Source: an uncultured Collinsella sp. (lineage in GTDB: Bacteria > Actinomycetota > Coriobacteriia > Coriobacteriales > Coriobacteriaceae). From it: a DNA stretch of 56,077 nt. Positions 7,541 to 16,500 of this stretch are shown here, in pieces; positions within the stretch are counted from its first letter, which is position 1, and each line of letters starts with the position of its first letter. Location: contig CAUAEH010000008.1 of NCBI GenBank assembly GCA_958427975.1, positions 1-56,077 on the forward strand, in the 5' to 3' direction. The translations under genes were made by a program, and so were the position numbers. Below the pieces are notes generated by a model. It was not told where the DNA came from, made no database searches, and worked only from the letters and a program-made list of their open reading frames with translations.

Positions 7541-8479
7541 CTAGTCCTGGAAGAGCGCCGTGGACAGGTAGCGCTCGCCGGTGTCGGCAAGCAGGGCCAC
7601 GATGGTCTTGCCCTCGTTCTCGGGGCGCTTGGCCAGCTGCAGCGCGGCCCACACGGCGGCGCCGGACGAAATGCCCACGAGCGCGCCCTCCTTGTGGCCC
7701 ACGGCGCGGCCGGTCGCAAAGGCGTCGTCGTTCTCGACGGGGATGATCTCGTCATAGACCTGGGTGTCGAGGACGTCGGGCACAAAACCGGCGCCGATAC
7801 CCTGGATCTTGTGCGGGCCGGCTTGGCCCTTGGAGAGCACCGGGGAAGTGGCGGGCTCGACGGCGACGACCTTGATTTCGGGGTTCTGCTCCTTAAGGAA
7901 CTCACCCACGCCGGTCACGGTGCCGCCGGTTCCAACGCCGGCGACGAAGATGTCGACCTCGCCGTCGGTGTCATCCCAGATCTCGGGGCCGGTCGTGGCC
8001 TTGTGGATGGCGGGGTTGGCGGGGTTCACAAACTGGCCGGCGATGATGCTGTTTGGCGTCTCCTTCTGCAGTTCCTCGGCCTTGGCGATGGCGCCCTTCA
8101 TGCCCTTGGAACCGTCGGTGAGCACGAGCTGTGCGCCATATGCCTGCATAAGCTTGCGGCGTTCGACGGACATAGTCTCGGGCATGGTGATGATCACCTT
8201 GTAGCCGCGAGCCGCCGCCACCGAGGCGATGCCGACGCCGGTGTTGCCACTCGTGGGCTCGATGATGGTGTAGTCGCCGCCGCGCACGAGCTTGCCGGCC
8301 TTCTCGGCCTCGTCGATCATGTTCTTGGCGACGCGGTCTTTGACGGAGCCGGCGGGGTTGAAGTATTCCAGCTTGACGAGCACGCGGGCCTTGAGGTCCT
8401 CATCGGCCTCAAAGTGAGTGAGCTCCAGAAGCGGAGTGTGGCCGATAAGCTGATCGATGGACGTGTAAACATTGCTCAT
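7541..8479 (-). CDS. cysK: Cysteine synthase A (O-acetylserine sulfhydrylase)
   Basis: A PLP enzyme that makes L-cysteine from O-acetylserine and sulfide. The 312-residue sequence carries the PLP Lys47 in NPAGSVKDRVA, the substrate loop PTSGNTG (about 75-81), the phosphate-binding loop GVGTGGTVTG, and the C-terminal ISSGAAVWAAL. GGAGG lies upstream of ATG. The gene is divergent from an Rrf2-family regulator, a common arrangement for CymR/IscR-type control of cysteine genes. A perfect palindrome overlaps the likely -10 of cysK, consistent with repression by that neighbour. Confidence 0.93.
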   Translation of the reverse strand: MSNVYTSIDQLIGHTPLLELTHFEADEDLKARVLVKLEYFNPAGSVKDRVAKNMIDEAEKAGKLVRGGDYTIIEPTSGNTGVGIASVAAARGYKVIITMPETMSVERRKLMQAYGAQLVLTDGSKGMKGAIAKAEELQKETPNSIIAGQFVNPANPAIHKATTGPEIWDDTDGEVDIFVAGVGTGGTVTGVGEFLKEQNPEIKVVAVEPATSPVLSKGQAGPHKIQGIGAGFVPDVLDTQVYDEIIPVENDDAFATGRAVGHKEGALVGISSGAAVWAALQLAKRPENEGKTIVALLADTGERYLSTALFQD

Positions 8480-8543
8480 GGTGAACCTCCAAAGTGTTCA
8501 AATGACTGGATACCGTGTGGTTTTACGGTGTGTGTAGCAGCGA

Positions 8544-8564
8544 AACCCATAAACCTTATGGGTT
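8544..8564. promoter_or_regulatory. Perfect 9-3-9 palindrome, candidate Rrf2 operator
   Basis: AACCCATAA (8544-8552) and TTATGGGTT (8556-8564) are exact inverted copies separated by 3 nt. The site lies between divergent cysK and rrf2 and overlaps the proposed cysK -10. Binding by the neighbouring regulator is an inference. Confidence 0.6.
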
Positions 8565-8584
8565 GTTCTTTTTGCTGTTGGCAA
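8555..8584 (-). promoter_or_regulatory. Candidate cysK promoter
   Basis: On the minus strand, -35 TTGCCA (8579-8584), an 18-nt spacer, and -10 CATAAG (8555-8560). The -10 lies inside the palindrome. Confidence 0.4.
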
Positions 8585-8668
8585 GCATAGTAGACAGTAA
8601 AGCCTAGTAACGCAATAGGAAATAGAAGATTATTACGAGTCGATTAACCAGCTTGACGGGAATAGGTA

Positions 8669-8696
8669 TTTTCAAAACAAATTTTTCGGCTAGAAT
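8669..8696 (+). promoter_or_regulatory. Candidate rrf2 promoter
   Basis: -35 TTTTCA (8669-8674), 16-nt spacer, -10 TAGAAT (8691-8696) in an AT-rich stretch 37 bp before the start codon. Confidence 0.4.
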
Positions 8697-8732
8697 TTCT
8701 ACGGACTAAATGACCGAAAGGCAGCACTATAC

Positions 8733-9161
8733 ATGTTGGTTTCTACTAAGGGCAGATATGCCCTGCGCGTTATGGTCGACCTGGCCGAGCACCAGGCGGC
8801 CGGTCGCATCCCGCTCAAAGAGATCGCGGCGCGCCAGGGGATTTCCGAGAAATATCTGGAGAACATCTTGGCTACGCTCGTGCGCGCCAACATGCTCTCG
8901 GGCATGCGTGGCAAGGGCGGCGGCTATGTGCTCACGCGCCCGCCCGAGCAGTACACGGTGGGCGAGATCTTGCGCCTGACCGAGGGCAGTCTGGCGCCGG
9001 TCGCCTGCCTGGATGGCGACTGCAAGGGCTGCTCGCGTTCGGATGAGTGTCCCACGCTCGACGTGTGGAAGAACCTGGACAAGCTCATCAACGACTACCT
9101 CGACGGTGTGACGCTCGATCAACTAGTCGCTCCCAACCATGGCTACGACTACGTCATCTAA
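8733..9161 (+). CDS. Rrf2/IscR-family transcriptional regulator
   Basis: A 142-residue DNA-binding regulator. It begins MLVSTKGRYALRVMVDLAEH, the typical Rrf2 N-terminus, followed by a winged helix with GISEKYLENILATL as recognition helix and GMRGKGGGYVL as wing. Unlike CymR it carries a Cys cluster in ACLDGDCKGCSRSDEC (C-x4-C-x2-C-x5-C), so it may bind an Fe-S cluster as IscR, NsrR or RsrR do. Its place opposite cysK, with a shared palindrome, suggests it senses sulfur or Fe-S status and controls cysK and itself. GAAAGG upstream serves as ribosome site. No isc or suf genes are in the window. Confidence 0.88.
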   Translation: MLVSTKGRYALRVMVDLAEHQAAGRIPLKEIAARQGISEKYLENILATLVRANMLSGMRGKGGGYVLTRPPEQYTVGEILRLTEGSLAPVACLDGDCKGCSRSDECPTLDVWKNLDKLINDYLDGVTLDQLVAPNHGYDYVI

Positions 9162-9229
9162 CCCACACCTGCATTTGGGGACGGGGTGGAAATGGTAGAT
9201 TCTCTCGCCCTTTGAGACTTGAAAAATAA

Positions 9230-9267
9230 GAAGGCCGCCCATTTTTGCGATGGGCGGCCTTCGTTTT
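9230..9267. terminator. Bidirectional intrinsic terminator
   Basis: A perfect 13-bp stem (9230-9242 with 9250-9262) has a 7-nt loop. GTTTT follows on the plus strand and TTATTTTTC on the minus strand, so it can end both rrf2 and the convergent membrane-protein gene. Confidence 0.85.
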
Positions 9268-9302
9268 GGGCTGTTGAGACGGACACGGTCGGAATGGCCG
9301 TT

Positions 9303-9668
9303 TTAGTCCTCGGCGATGCTGTCGAGGATGCTGCGCGTGATGGACACCAGGATGCTGCCCATAAAGGCCGATCCAAAGCTGGCGATGGAGATGCCGACGC
9401 CCAGCAGGTTGACCGACAGGTAGCTCGCGAGCTCAAGCATAAAGCTGTTGACGACAAGCTGGAAAATGCCCAGCGTAATGATCGTGAGCGGCAGCGAGAT
9501 GACCGTGAGGAACGGTTTGACGAACGAATCGACGATGTTCAGGAACAGTCCCACGAAGGCGAAACAGACCCAGGTCTCGGCAAAGCCGAAGGGTTGGATA
9601 CCGGGGACGAGGCACGTGGCGATCGCGATGGCGATCGAGGTGAAGAGCCAGTTAAGCATAAAGCGCAT
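9303..9668 (-). CDS. Phage holin family IV-type four-helix membrane protein
   Basis: A 121-residue membrane protein with four hydrophobic helices, ending with the amphipathic SITRSILDSIAED. FVGLFLNIVDSFVKPFLTV with SLPLTIITLGIFQLVVN matches the YvlD/Mycobact_4TM (PF04020) family, usually labelled phage holin family protein, although it is a common chromosomal envelope protein and not evidence of a prophage. AAAGGA precedes ATG. The function is unknown; YvlD in Bacillus belongs to an envelope-stress operon. Confidence 0.8.
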   Translation of the reverse strand: MRFMLNWLFTSIAIAIATCLVPGIQPFGFAETWVCFAFVGLFLNIVDSFVKPFLTVISLPLTIITLGIFQLVVNSFMLELASYLSVNLLGVGISIASFGSAFMGSILVSITRSILDSIAED

Positions 9669-9878
9669 GGCGTGAATCCTTTCTTGCGCCGGGGTTGCTG
9701 GCGTCGCGTGAAGCGGCTTGCGGCGGCGACCTGGATGGTTGCGCGGGCGCGCCGCGGTGTTTGGGCGCCCATTGTCTCAAATATTCGTGGAGCTTACGTG
9801 CGCATATGGTTTCTAAACGGCGTTCGTCCTGAAAAACGCGCCGCTGGCAGAGAGTCTTGTCGCTTTAGTTTGGTGGTG

Positions 9879-9887
9879 TGCTACACT
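9879..9887 (+). promoter_or_regulatory. Extended -10 in the 324-bp region before yerC
   Basis: TGCTACACT fits an extended -10 (TGnTAnnnT) and lies about 105 bp upstream of yerC. No convincing -35 is visible. The rest of 9669-9992 shows no gene. Confidence 0.35.
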
Positions 9888-9992
9888 GCTACGGGCAAAA
9901 GCCACAGGCGTTGCCCTATTGCATAGAACGGGCGAACGATGCCCGATGTCAGTATCAACTTCGATGCCTTTTGGCGGGTTTGGCGGTGATCG

Positions 9993-10292
9993 ATGAATAT
10001 CGAGAACATGTTTGACAAGCCTGATGTCAAGCAGCTGGTCCACGCATTTAGCCTTTTGGACGACGAGAAGGATATCCAAGCGTTTTTGACCGATATCTGC
10101 ACGCCGCGCGAGATTTGCGACCTTTCTCAGCGTTTGCAGGTTGCGCGCTATTTGGACGAGGGCGAGCCTTATGTTGAGGTTCAGGCCCGTACCGGCGCTT
10201 CGTCCACCACGGTGAGCCGCGTTTCAAAGGCGCTGAACGGCGAGTACGGTGGCTACCGCAAGATCCTCATTAAGTTGGAGGATGGCGAGTAG
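9993..10292 (+). CDS. yerC: YerC/YecD-family TrpR-like protein
   Basis: A 99-residue helix-turn-helix protein of the TrpR-like YerC/YecD family. The Trp-repressor fold is seen in LTDICTPREICDLSQRLQVA, and the recognition part in VQARTGASSTTVSRVSKALN. TrpR-type proteins bind DNA as dimers and may be gated by a small ligand; no ligand is established for this family. The gene stands alone with its own terminator and does not neighbour trp genes, so tryptophan control should not be assumed. The ribosome site is weak. Confidence 0.85.
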   Translation: MNIENMFDKPDVKQLVHAFSLLDDEKDIQAFLTDICTPREICDLSQRLQVARYLDEGEPYVEVQARTGASSTTVSRVSKALNGEYGGYRKILIKLEDGE

Positions 10293-10318
10293 GCCAGCGA
10301 CAACATTGAATTACGAAG

Positions 10319-10345
10319 AACCGTCCCTCCGGGGGCGGTTTTTAT
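10319..10345 (+). terminator. Intrinsic terminator of yerC
   Basis: AACCGTCCC pairs with the GGGGGCGGTT region (one T-G pair) and runs into TTTTTAT. Confidence 0.75.
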
Positions 10346-10476
10346 ATGCCTGCAATCGGCTGGTGCGTTGGGTTCAGGTTGCTTTGTACCAAAAGATGGA
10401 ACTGCGGTGGCAATGTGTCCGCTTGGGCGGGTAGGATGGATGCATTGATTATTGCGAACGGTTTGAGCGGAGGACC

Positions 10477-13400
10477 ATGCCTGTTCGAATCTATACCACC
10501 AATGCCGGCACGGATTTGAGCGATGCCGAGTCGGCGCTGCTTGCCGACCTTATTGCCCGTCACGGGCGTGTCGTGTTGCTGGCACCAACGTTTGCCGAGC
10601 TCGATCTGTGCCGTCATGATGCGGCGGAAGCCGGCATTTCGCTGGGTATCGACTACAAGACACCCGCATCGTGGCTTCGCTCGCTTTGGGAGCTTTTGGG
10701 CGACGGGCGCGGTTTCGTCGACAACCTGCAACGTCAGATGCTGTTTTCGGATATGATTGCCCGCCGCGACGATGCCGACCTGCAGCCGCTTTCGCGTAGC
10801 CAGGGCACGGTGCGCATGCTCGCGCGCATGGCCCGCGATGTGCTGCCGGGTGTGGCGGGGACGACGGCCGAGCGATGCGGTGGCAACAATTGCCAGCCTG
10901 AGCCAAAAAGTGATGCCGAGGCTCGTGTGTTTGAGCTTTTGCGTGCCTACGCGGGCGGTTTGGACCGTCGAGATATGGTCGAGCCCTGCGAGGCAGCCGA
11001 CATTATGGCCGGTGCCCTGGCCGATAGCCTGCCGGCGTGCGCCCGCGCCGTATGCGTGCGCGGTACCACGTCGTTTACGCACGGTCTACTCGAGCTGCTG
11101 TCTGCCGTGGCGAACAATGGGGGAGAGGTCGTCGTGCTGCTTGCCCGCGAGCAGGCGGCGATGCGCGAGGAGCTTGCCACGGCATTTGATGCCCGCGGTG
11201 TGCTGTTTGAGATCGCGCCGCTGGGGGAGGACGCCGTCGCGTCTGATGTCGCTTGCGGGGCCGCCGCTCAGCCTGCCTTTATTGAGGTCGCCGGCCCCCA
11301 TGCCCGTGCTCATGTCTATGCGGACGCCATCGATAAGTTGGTGAAAGCGCACAAGGAGTCCAAGGCCGATAAAGCTACTGCAACGCCCGCCGACCCCGTG
11401 CGCGTGCTCGTCGTTTCTGCCCGGGCACCCCAGCTGTTCGGCGAGCTCGCCGCCCGTTTGGCGGCGCGTCACATTGCGGCCGAGACGACTGAGTTCACGG
11501 CGTTTTCCCAGTCCATCGCGGGCAGGCAGTTTACGGCGCTCGCCAACCTGATCGAGCGTATGAAAGCCGCCGACGAGGGCACCGCTTCCAAGACTGAGTG
11601 GTGGCCCGCGCCGGAGCTTACCGACTGGATCTACAGTCCGCTTTCGGGCGCTGATGCCGTCAATGCCCGTACCTTCGATAAGAATATGCGTCTCTCGCGC
11701 AGCAAGACTACCGCGGGCGTCAAGAGCCTGCTGCAGAGCGTTCAGGGCCAGGTGAGGGGCGCGCGCAAGGCGACGAGCGACGATAACTGGTTTAAGAACG
11801 TACCGTGTGTGGTCTCGGACGTGTTCCAGGCGCTGTGGCGTGACAAGCCCGTGACGGCGCTTAAGGCCATGCTTGCCGTTGCCGAGGCGTTGCCCGATCG
11901 CGCTCTAGGCGGCCTTGACGGCCAGGCCCGTCGCCAGGCAGAGACGGCTTTGCTGCGCCATGCCATCGACATCCTTATGAACGATGCTCGCGCGCTCGAC
12001 GTGTCGCAGGCCGCGACCGTGCCGGTTCTCGACGGCGTTCGAACCAAGGTGGACAAGCGCAGTACCGCCTACGATTACGAGACCTACGAGGTCGATCGCA
12101 CACCACGAGCACAAGTGCGCTTCGCGTCGCTTGCCGATGCGTCGGTTCTTCGCCCTGGCAGCTACGATGCCGTGCTGTTTGCCGATGTCGACCTGGACAG
12201 CTATCCGCTTTCGCACGAAGAGGGCCCGCTTGCCACGTTGACAGCCGAGCTGCGCCGCGACGGCGTGTCTTTGGAGCCCGCTGCCCTGCTGCGCGTGCGC
12301 TTTGGCCGTGCGATGCAGGCGGCGAGCGGTCCGGTCGCGCTCGCCCGTGTGACGCACGATCGCCAGGCACGCGAGTGCTACCCGGCAGCCGTATGGACCG
12401 AGCTGTGGGCACATGCCGAGGCCGCTGGCGCTGCCAAGCCCATGCGCGTGGGCGAGGGCGATATCATCGCCGACTTTGATCCCGCGGCAGGTGAAGGTCT
12501 TAGGCGCGAGCGCGTGACCTGCGAAGCTCCTCAGCATCTGAGCGATGAAGCCATTCCGTATTTGGTCCTGTGCCGTCGCGATGGCGAGGGTGAGGACGCG
12601 CCGCTTGTGCCGCGTCTGACGTCCGCCTCGCAGATCGAGGCCTATTCCACCTGCCCGCTGTGCTGGTTCGTCTCGTATCGCGTCAAGCCCCAGTCGATCG
12701 ACGCGGGCTTTGGCAACATGGAGAAGGGCAACTTTGTCCACGACGTGCTGGAGCACTTGCATGCGTGTCTTCCGCAGAAGGGCATGGAGCGCGTGACGCC
12801 CGAGAATCTGCCGCGCGCACAGGAGCTGCTGCGCGAGGTCTTTACCGATACCTTGGCCGAGCATGCGGGCAAGCGTGGCAACGAGGGCCCGCTGGTGCCG
12901 CTCTCCCCGGTGGAGGAGCGTCAGGTGGCCGAGATCTTGCCGCAGCTGGAGGGCGTCCTTGCCTACGAGTCCGAGGCGCTGACTCCTTTTGCTCCGCGCT
13001 ACCTGGAGTTTGCCTTTAACGATCTTAACGTTGAGTATGCCGGTTGGCCGCTCGGCGGGCGCATCGACCGCGTAGATGTGGATGCCGAGAATCGCGCCGT
13101 GGTAATCGACTACAAGCATCGCACGGGCGTTGAGGAGTTTAAGCTCGCCGACCCTACGGTGCGCGACGAGGAATCGGGCACGGCGCCCATCGACGACCCG
13201 CGCTGGCTGCCACCCCATACCCAGACACTCATCTACGCGCAGGCCATGCGTCGGGCGCTGGGCCTAGATACCCGTGCTGCGCTCTATTTCTCGACCAAGG
13301 GCGGCAAGCCCGCGCTGCGCGGCGCGGCGAGTGCCGAGTTGCTCGAGGAAGAGCGTGGTGACGGTCGCATCCCGGGCCTCAAGAAGGGCTTCCCGGGCGA

Positions 13401-13575
13401 GGGCGGCAGCATGGACTTCGATGCCCTGCTCGACCGCGTGGAGACCGGCATTGCCGAGCGCCTGCGCGAGCTCGAGGCAGGTGACGTCGCCGCTGTCGAC
13501 CCGACATCGGCGCAAGCCGCGCATGCGCGCTGTTCGTATAACCACCAAGGAACGTTTGTAAGGAGGGACGTGTAG
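10477..13575 (+). CDS. addB: AddB-like PD-(D/E)XK nuclease / inactivated helicase subunit
   Basis: A 1032-residue partner of the AddA helicase-nuclease, for double-strand break resection. The N-terminal two thirds have a diverged UvrD-like fold without a clear Walker A. The C-terminal nuclease is visible: the His helix GNFVHDVLEHLH, then GRIDRVDVD and VVIDYKHR (Asp878), and a Gln in THTQTLIYAQAMRRAL. AddB proteins usually hold an Fe-S cluster through four Cys. Here CPLC supplies the first position, but only one Cys (about 1019) is left at the C-terminus, so the cluster is probably absent. GCGGAGG precedes ATG. The gene ends 3 nt before addA. Confidence 0.85.
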   Translation: MPVRIYTTNAGTDLSDAESALLADLIARHGRVVLLAPTFAELDLCRHDAAEAGISLGIDYKTPASWLRSLWELLGDGRGFVDNLQRQMLFSDMIARRDDADLQPLSRSQGTVRMLARMARDVLPGVAGTTAERCGGNNCQPEPKSDAEARVFELLRAYAGGLDRRDMVEPCEAADIMAGALADSLPACARAVCVRGTTSFTHGLLELLSAVANNGGEVVVLLAREQAAMREELATAFDARGVLFEIAPLGEDAVASDVACGAAAQPAFIEVAGPHARAHVYADAIDKLVKAHKESKADKATATPADPVRVLVVSARAPQLFGELAARLAARHIAAETTEFTAFSQSIAGRQFTALANLIERMKAADEGTASKTEWWPAPELTDWIYSPLSGADAVNARTFDKNMRLSRSKTTAGVKSLLQSVQGQVRGARKATSDDNWFKNVPCVVSDVFQALWRDKPVTALKAMLAVAEALPDRALGGLDGQARRQAETALLRHAIDILMNDARALDVSQAATVPVLDGVRTKVDKRSTAYDYETYEVDRTPRAQVRFASLADASVLRPGSYDAVLFADVDLDSYPLSHEEGPLATLTAELRRDGVSLEPAALLRVRFGRAMQAASGPVALARVTHDRQARECYPAAVWTELWAHAEAAGAAKPMRVGEGDIIADFDPAAGEGLRRERVTCEAPQHLSDEAIPYLVLCRRDGEGEDAPLVPRLTSASQIEAYSTCPLCWFVSYRVKPQSIDAGFGNMEKGNFVHDVLEHLHACLPQKGMERVTPENLPRAQELLREVFTDTLAEHAGKRGNEGPLVPLSPVEERQVAEILPQLEGVLAYESEALTPFAPRYLEFAFNDLNVEYAGWPLGGRIDRVDVDAENRAVVIDYKHRTGVEEFKLADPTVRDEESGTAPIDDPRWLPPHTQTLIYAQAMRRALGLDTRAALYFSTKGGKPALRGAASAELLEEERGDGRIPGLKKGFPGEGGSMDFDALLDRVETGIAERLRELEAGDVAAVDPTSAQAAHARCSYNHQGTFVRRDV

Positions 13576-13578
13576 ACC

Positions 13579-16500
13579 ATGGATCTTTCGACTTTGATGC
13601 CGCAACAGCTGCAGATTGTCAAAACGCTCGACCGTCCGCTATTTGTCTCGGCGGGCGCCGGTTCGGGCAAGACCTTTACCCTTACGCGCCGCATCGTCTA
13701 CGCGCTCTCGCCCGAATCCGGTCCGTTCGTTGAACATCTGGATCAGGTGCTCGCTATTACCTTTACCAAAGATGCCGCGGCCGAGATTCGCGACCGCGTG
13801 CGCCGTGCGCTTATCGACGAGGGCATGGACGAGGAAGCGCTGACCGTCGACGACGCGTGGATTTCGACCATTCACGGCATGTGCTCGCGTATCCTGCGCG
13901 CGCATGCGCTGGAGCTGGGCATCGACCCCGAGTTCACGGTGCTCACCGATACCGACGAGCTTATGGACCAGGCTGTTGAGCATGTGCTGGCCCGCGCGAC
14001 GGCGCCCGATGCCGCCCCCGAGCTCGCGGCATCGCTCAAGGCCCTCTATGCCTGGTATCCCATGGCGGGCGAGGGCGGTTCCTTTGGCACCGGCACGACC
14101 ATCAAGGGCCTGGTGCGCGAGCTGCTGGAGCTCTCGAGCCAGTTGCCGGGCGGCATGGACGACGTGCGCGTGGCACGCGGCCAGGCCGATACCTCGGCAC
14201 TCGCCGATGCCTATCGATCGGCGTTGGGTGCAAGCAAGGCCGCGACCGAGAAGGCGCAGATGGCACTCGACGCCATCGACGCGTTCGAGGCGAGTGGCAA
14301 GACCATGGCCGATGCGGCGCGACTCATGATGTCGTGCGCCATGCCGCGCGCGAGCAAGGCGTTCCCCAAGGAGCAGGTCGAGCTGCTCAAGGCCGAGGCC
14401 GCCGATGCGTTTATCAATATCGTGCTTGCCTGCGGTGGCCCGGCGCTCGATGCGCTGGTGGGCCTGGCCCGTTCCGTGGAGGCTGAGTATCGCGCGCTGA
14501 AGGCTGCCCAGTCCGCTCTCGATAATAACGACCTGCTGCGTATGGCTTACGAGGCGTTGCGCGATTACCCTGCCATCCGTGCTGCGTACGAGGGCCGCTT
14601 TAAGATGGTCATGATCGATGAGTTTCAGGATACCGACCAGATGCAGGTCGATCTGATACGCTACCTGACGGGTGCGGGGGAGCGCGCGCTGTGCACCGTA
14701 GGCGATGCACAGCAGTCCATCTATCGCTTCCGTGGCGCCGAGGTCGAGGTGTTTCGCCGCCAGGAGCGCAAGGTGGGCTCCTCTGCTGCGCCCGAGACGG
14801 CTGTCGCATCCGATGCCCCCGCTGGCGAGCTCGTCAAACTCGTGCGCAACTTCCGCAGCCACGACGAGGTGCTGCGCTACGTAGCACGCGTCTTTGACGG
14901 CAACACCGGTGGTTTGATGCAGGGGTTCTTGGATCTTGAACCGAGCGACAAACGCGAGGACAAGCTCAAGGCGAAGGCTTCGCGCCGCCAGGCGCTGTTC
15001 GTTGCCGGTGGCAGCACCCAGGAGCGAACGCAGGCGAAAGCTCGTGCGATTGCGGAGCGGTTCCAAGCGCTCGTCAAAGCGGGCCAGCCCCAGGGCGGCA
15101 TGGTACTGCTGCTGGGCCGCATGACCAACGCCGACGTCTACGCCCAGGCCTTCCGCGATCAGGGGCTCGACTGCGTCATCGCGGGCGGCTCGGTCTTTGC
15201 CCAAGCAGCCGAGGTGCAGACGGTGCGCGCCCTGGTTTGTGCGCTCGCCAATCCGGCCGATACGGCGCAGGGCCTTATGCCGCTGCTCGCCTCGCCGATG
15301 TTTGCGCTCGGCGCCCAGGAGTTCCTGGCGCTGGCGACCAAGCTCGATGGCGAGACGGGGGAGACCTCGCGCCGGAATATCGACATGGGCATCATGAGCG
15401 ATTCCGATGTGCCGGGCTTGCAGGGCTTGCCGCTTGTGACGCGTGCCCGCGAGGTGCTGCGCTACGCACTGCGTCGCGTGGGGCGTGATTCGTTCGCCGC
15501 CATCGCGCGCGACGCGGTCAATGCCTCCGGCTGGTTCGTGCGCCTGGCGCAGCGCGGCCCCGAGGGCAAGGCCATCGCCGCCAACGTGCTCAAGGCGCTC
15601 GACGCCGTGGCCGAGGAGGAGGCCGAGTTCGGCAACTCGCCGCGTTCCATCGCGCTGGCCTTCGACCGCTTCTTGGCGGGCAAGGAGGCCCCGGGTGCCC
15701 TCAACGAGGAGGGCGACGGCGCGGTGCGCATCATGACCGTGCATGCGTCCAAGGGTCTGGAGTATCCGGTCGTAGCGGTTGCCGAGTGTTTTGGCGTGCG
15801 CAAGCCGTCCGGTACGGCTCAGATGGGGCGTGTCGAGGGCGGAGCGCAGGTCGTGGCACTGCCAGCTCGTTTTGATGGCGTTAAGCTTGCCGATGGGACC
15901 TTTGTGAAGGGCGATGACGTCAAAAAGCAGTTTGAGCATGCGTTTAAGGGCAAGGGCACGTCGCTGTGGCTGCCGCCGGAGCTCATGGAGGACGTCTGTG
16001 CGACGGGTTCTCCCGCCGAGGCATTTGCTCGCCTGCGCAACGACGACCTGCAGCTTTCGCTCGAGGAGCGGGCTCGTCTGCTCTATGTCGCCATGACGCG
16101 AGCGCGTGAGCTGGTCATTCTGGCGATGGATGCCGGCGTGAGCCGCGGCAAGGTGACGGCGCCGACCTTTGATGTCGAGACCGATCTGACCTACGATGTG
16201 CTGCGCCGTATTTTGCCGACCGATGCTCTGGATATGCCGCAGCTCGATGCCGACCGCTTGGTGTTCGACAACTCCCAGCTGGGCGACTACGAGCTCATTT
16301 CGCTCGCGGGCTTTACCTTTGGCGAGCAGACGTTTGAGGCCAACGCTTCGCTGGATGCCGAGGGCAGGCTTGTTCGTGGCGATGCCGATACGGATGCTGC
16401 CGACGATTTGGCCAGTACAATCGTCCCCGGTCCTGTCGACCCCAAGCCCGATTCGTTCGAGCTTGTGTATCCCCAGGCAGTGGACGTGCGCATGGGCATC

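Noticed and set aside
9303..9668. Prophage or lysis cassette suggested by the holin family name
   Set aside because: No endolysin, integrase or structural gene is near; the PF04020-type family is common on chromosomes.
13639..15939. 766-codon open frame on the minus strand inside addA, and similar long antisense frames at 6935-8590, 11905-13218, 17352-19487 and 48642-50822
   Set aside because: They mirror strong plus- or minus-strand genes with clear motifs, have no ribosome sites or recognisable domains, and are typical by-products of biased GC-rich codons.
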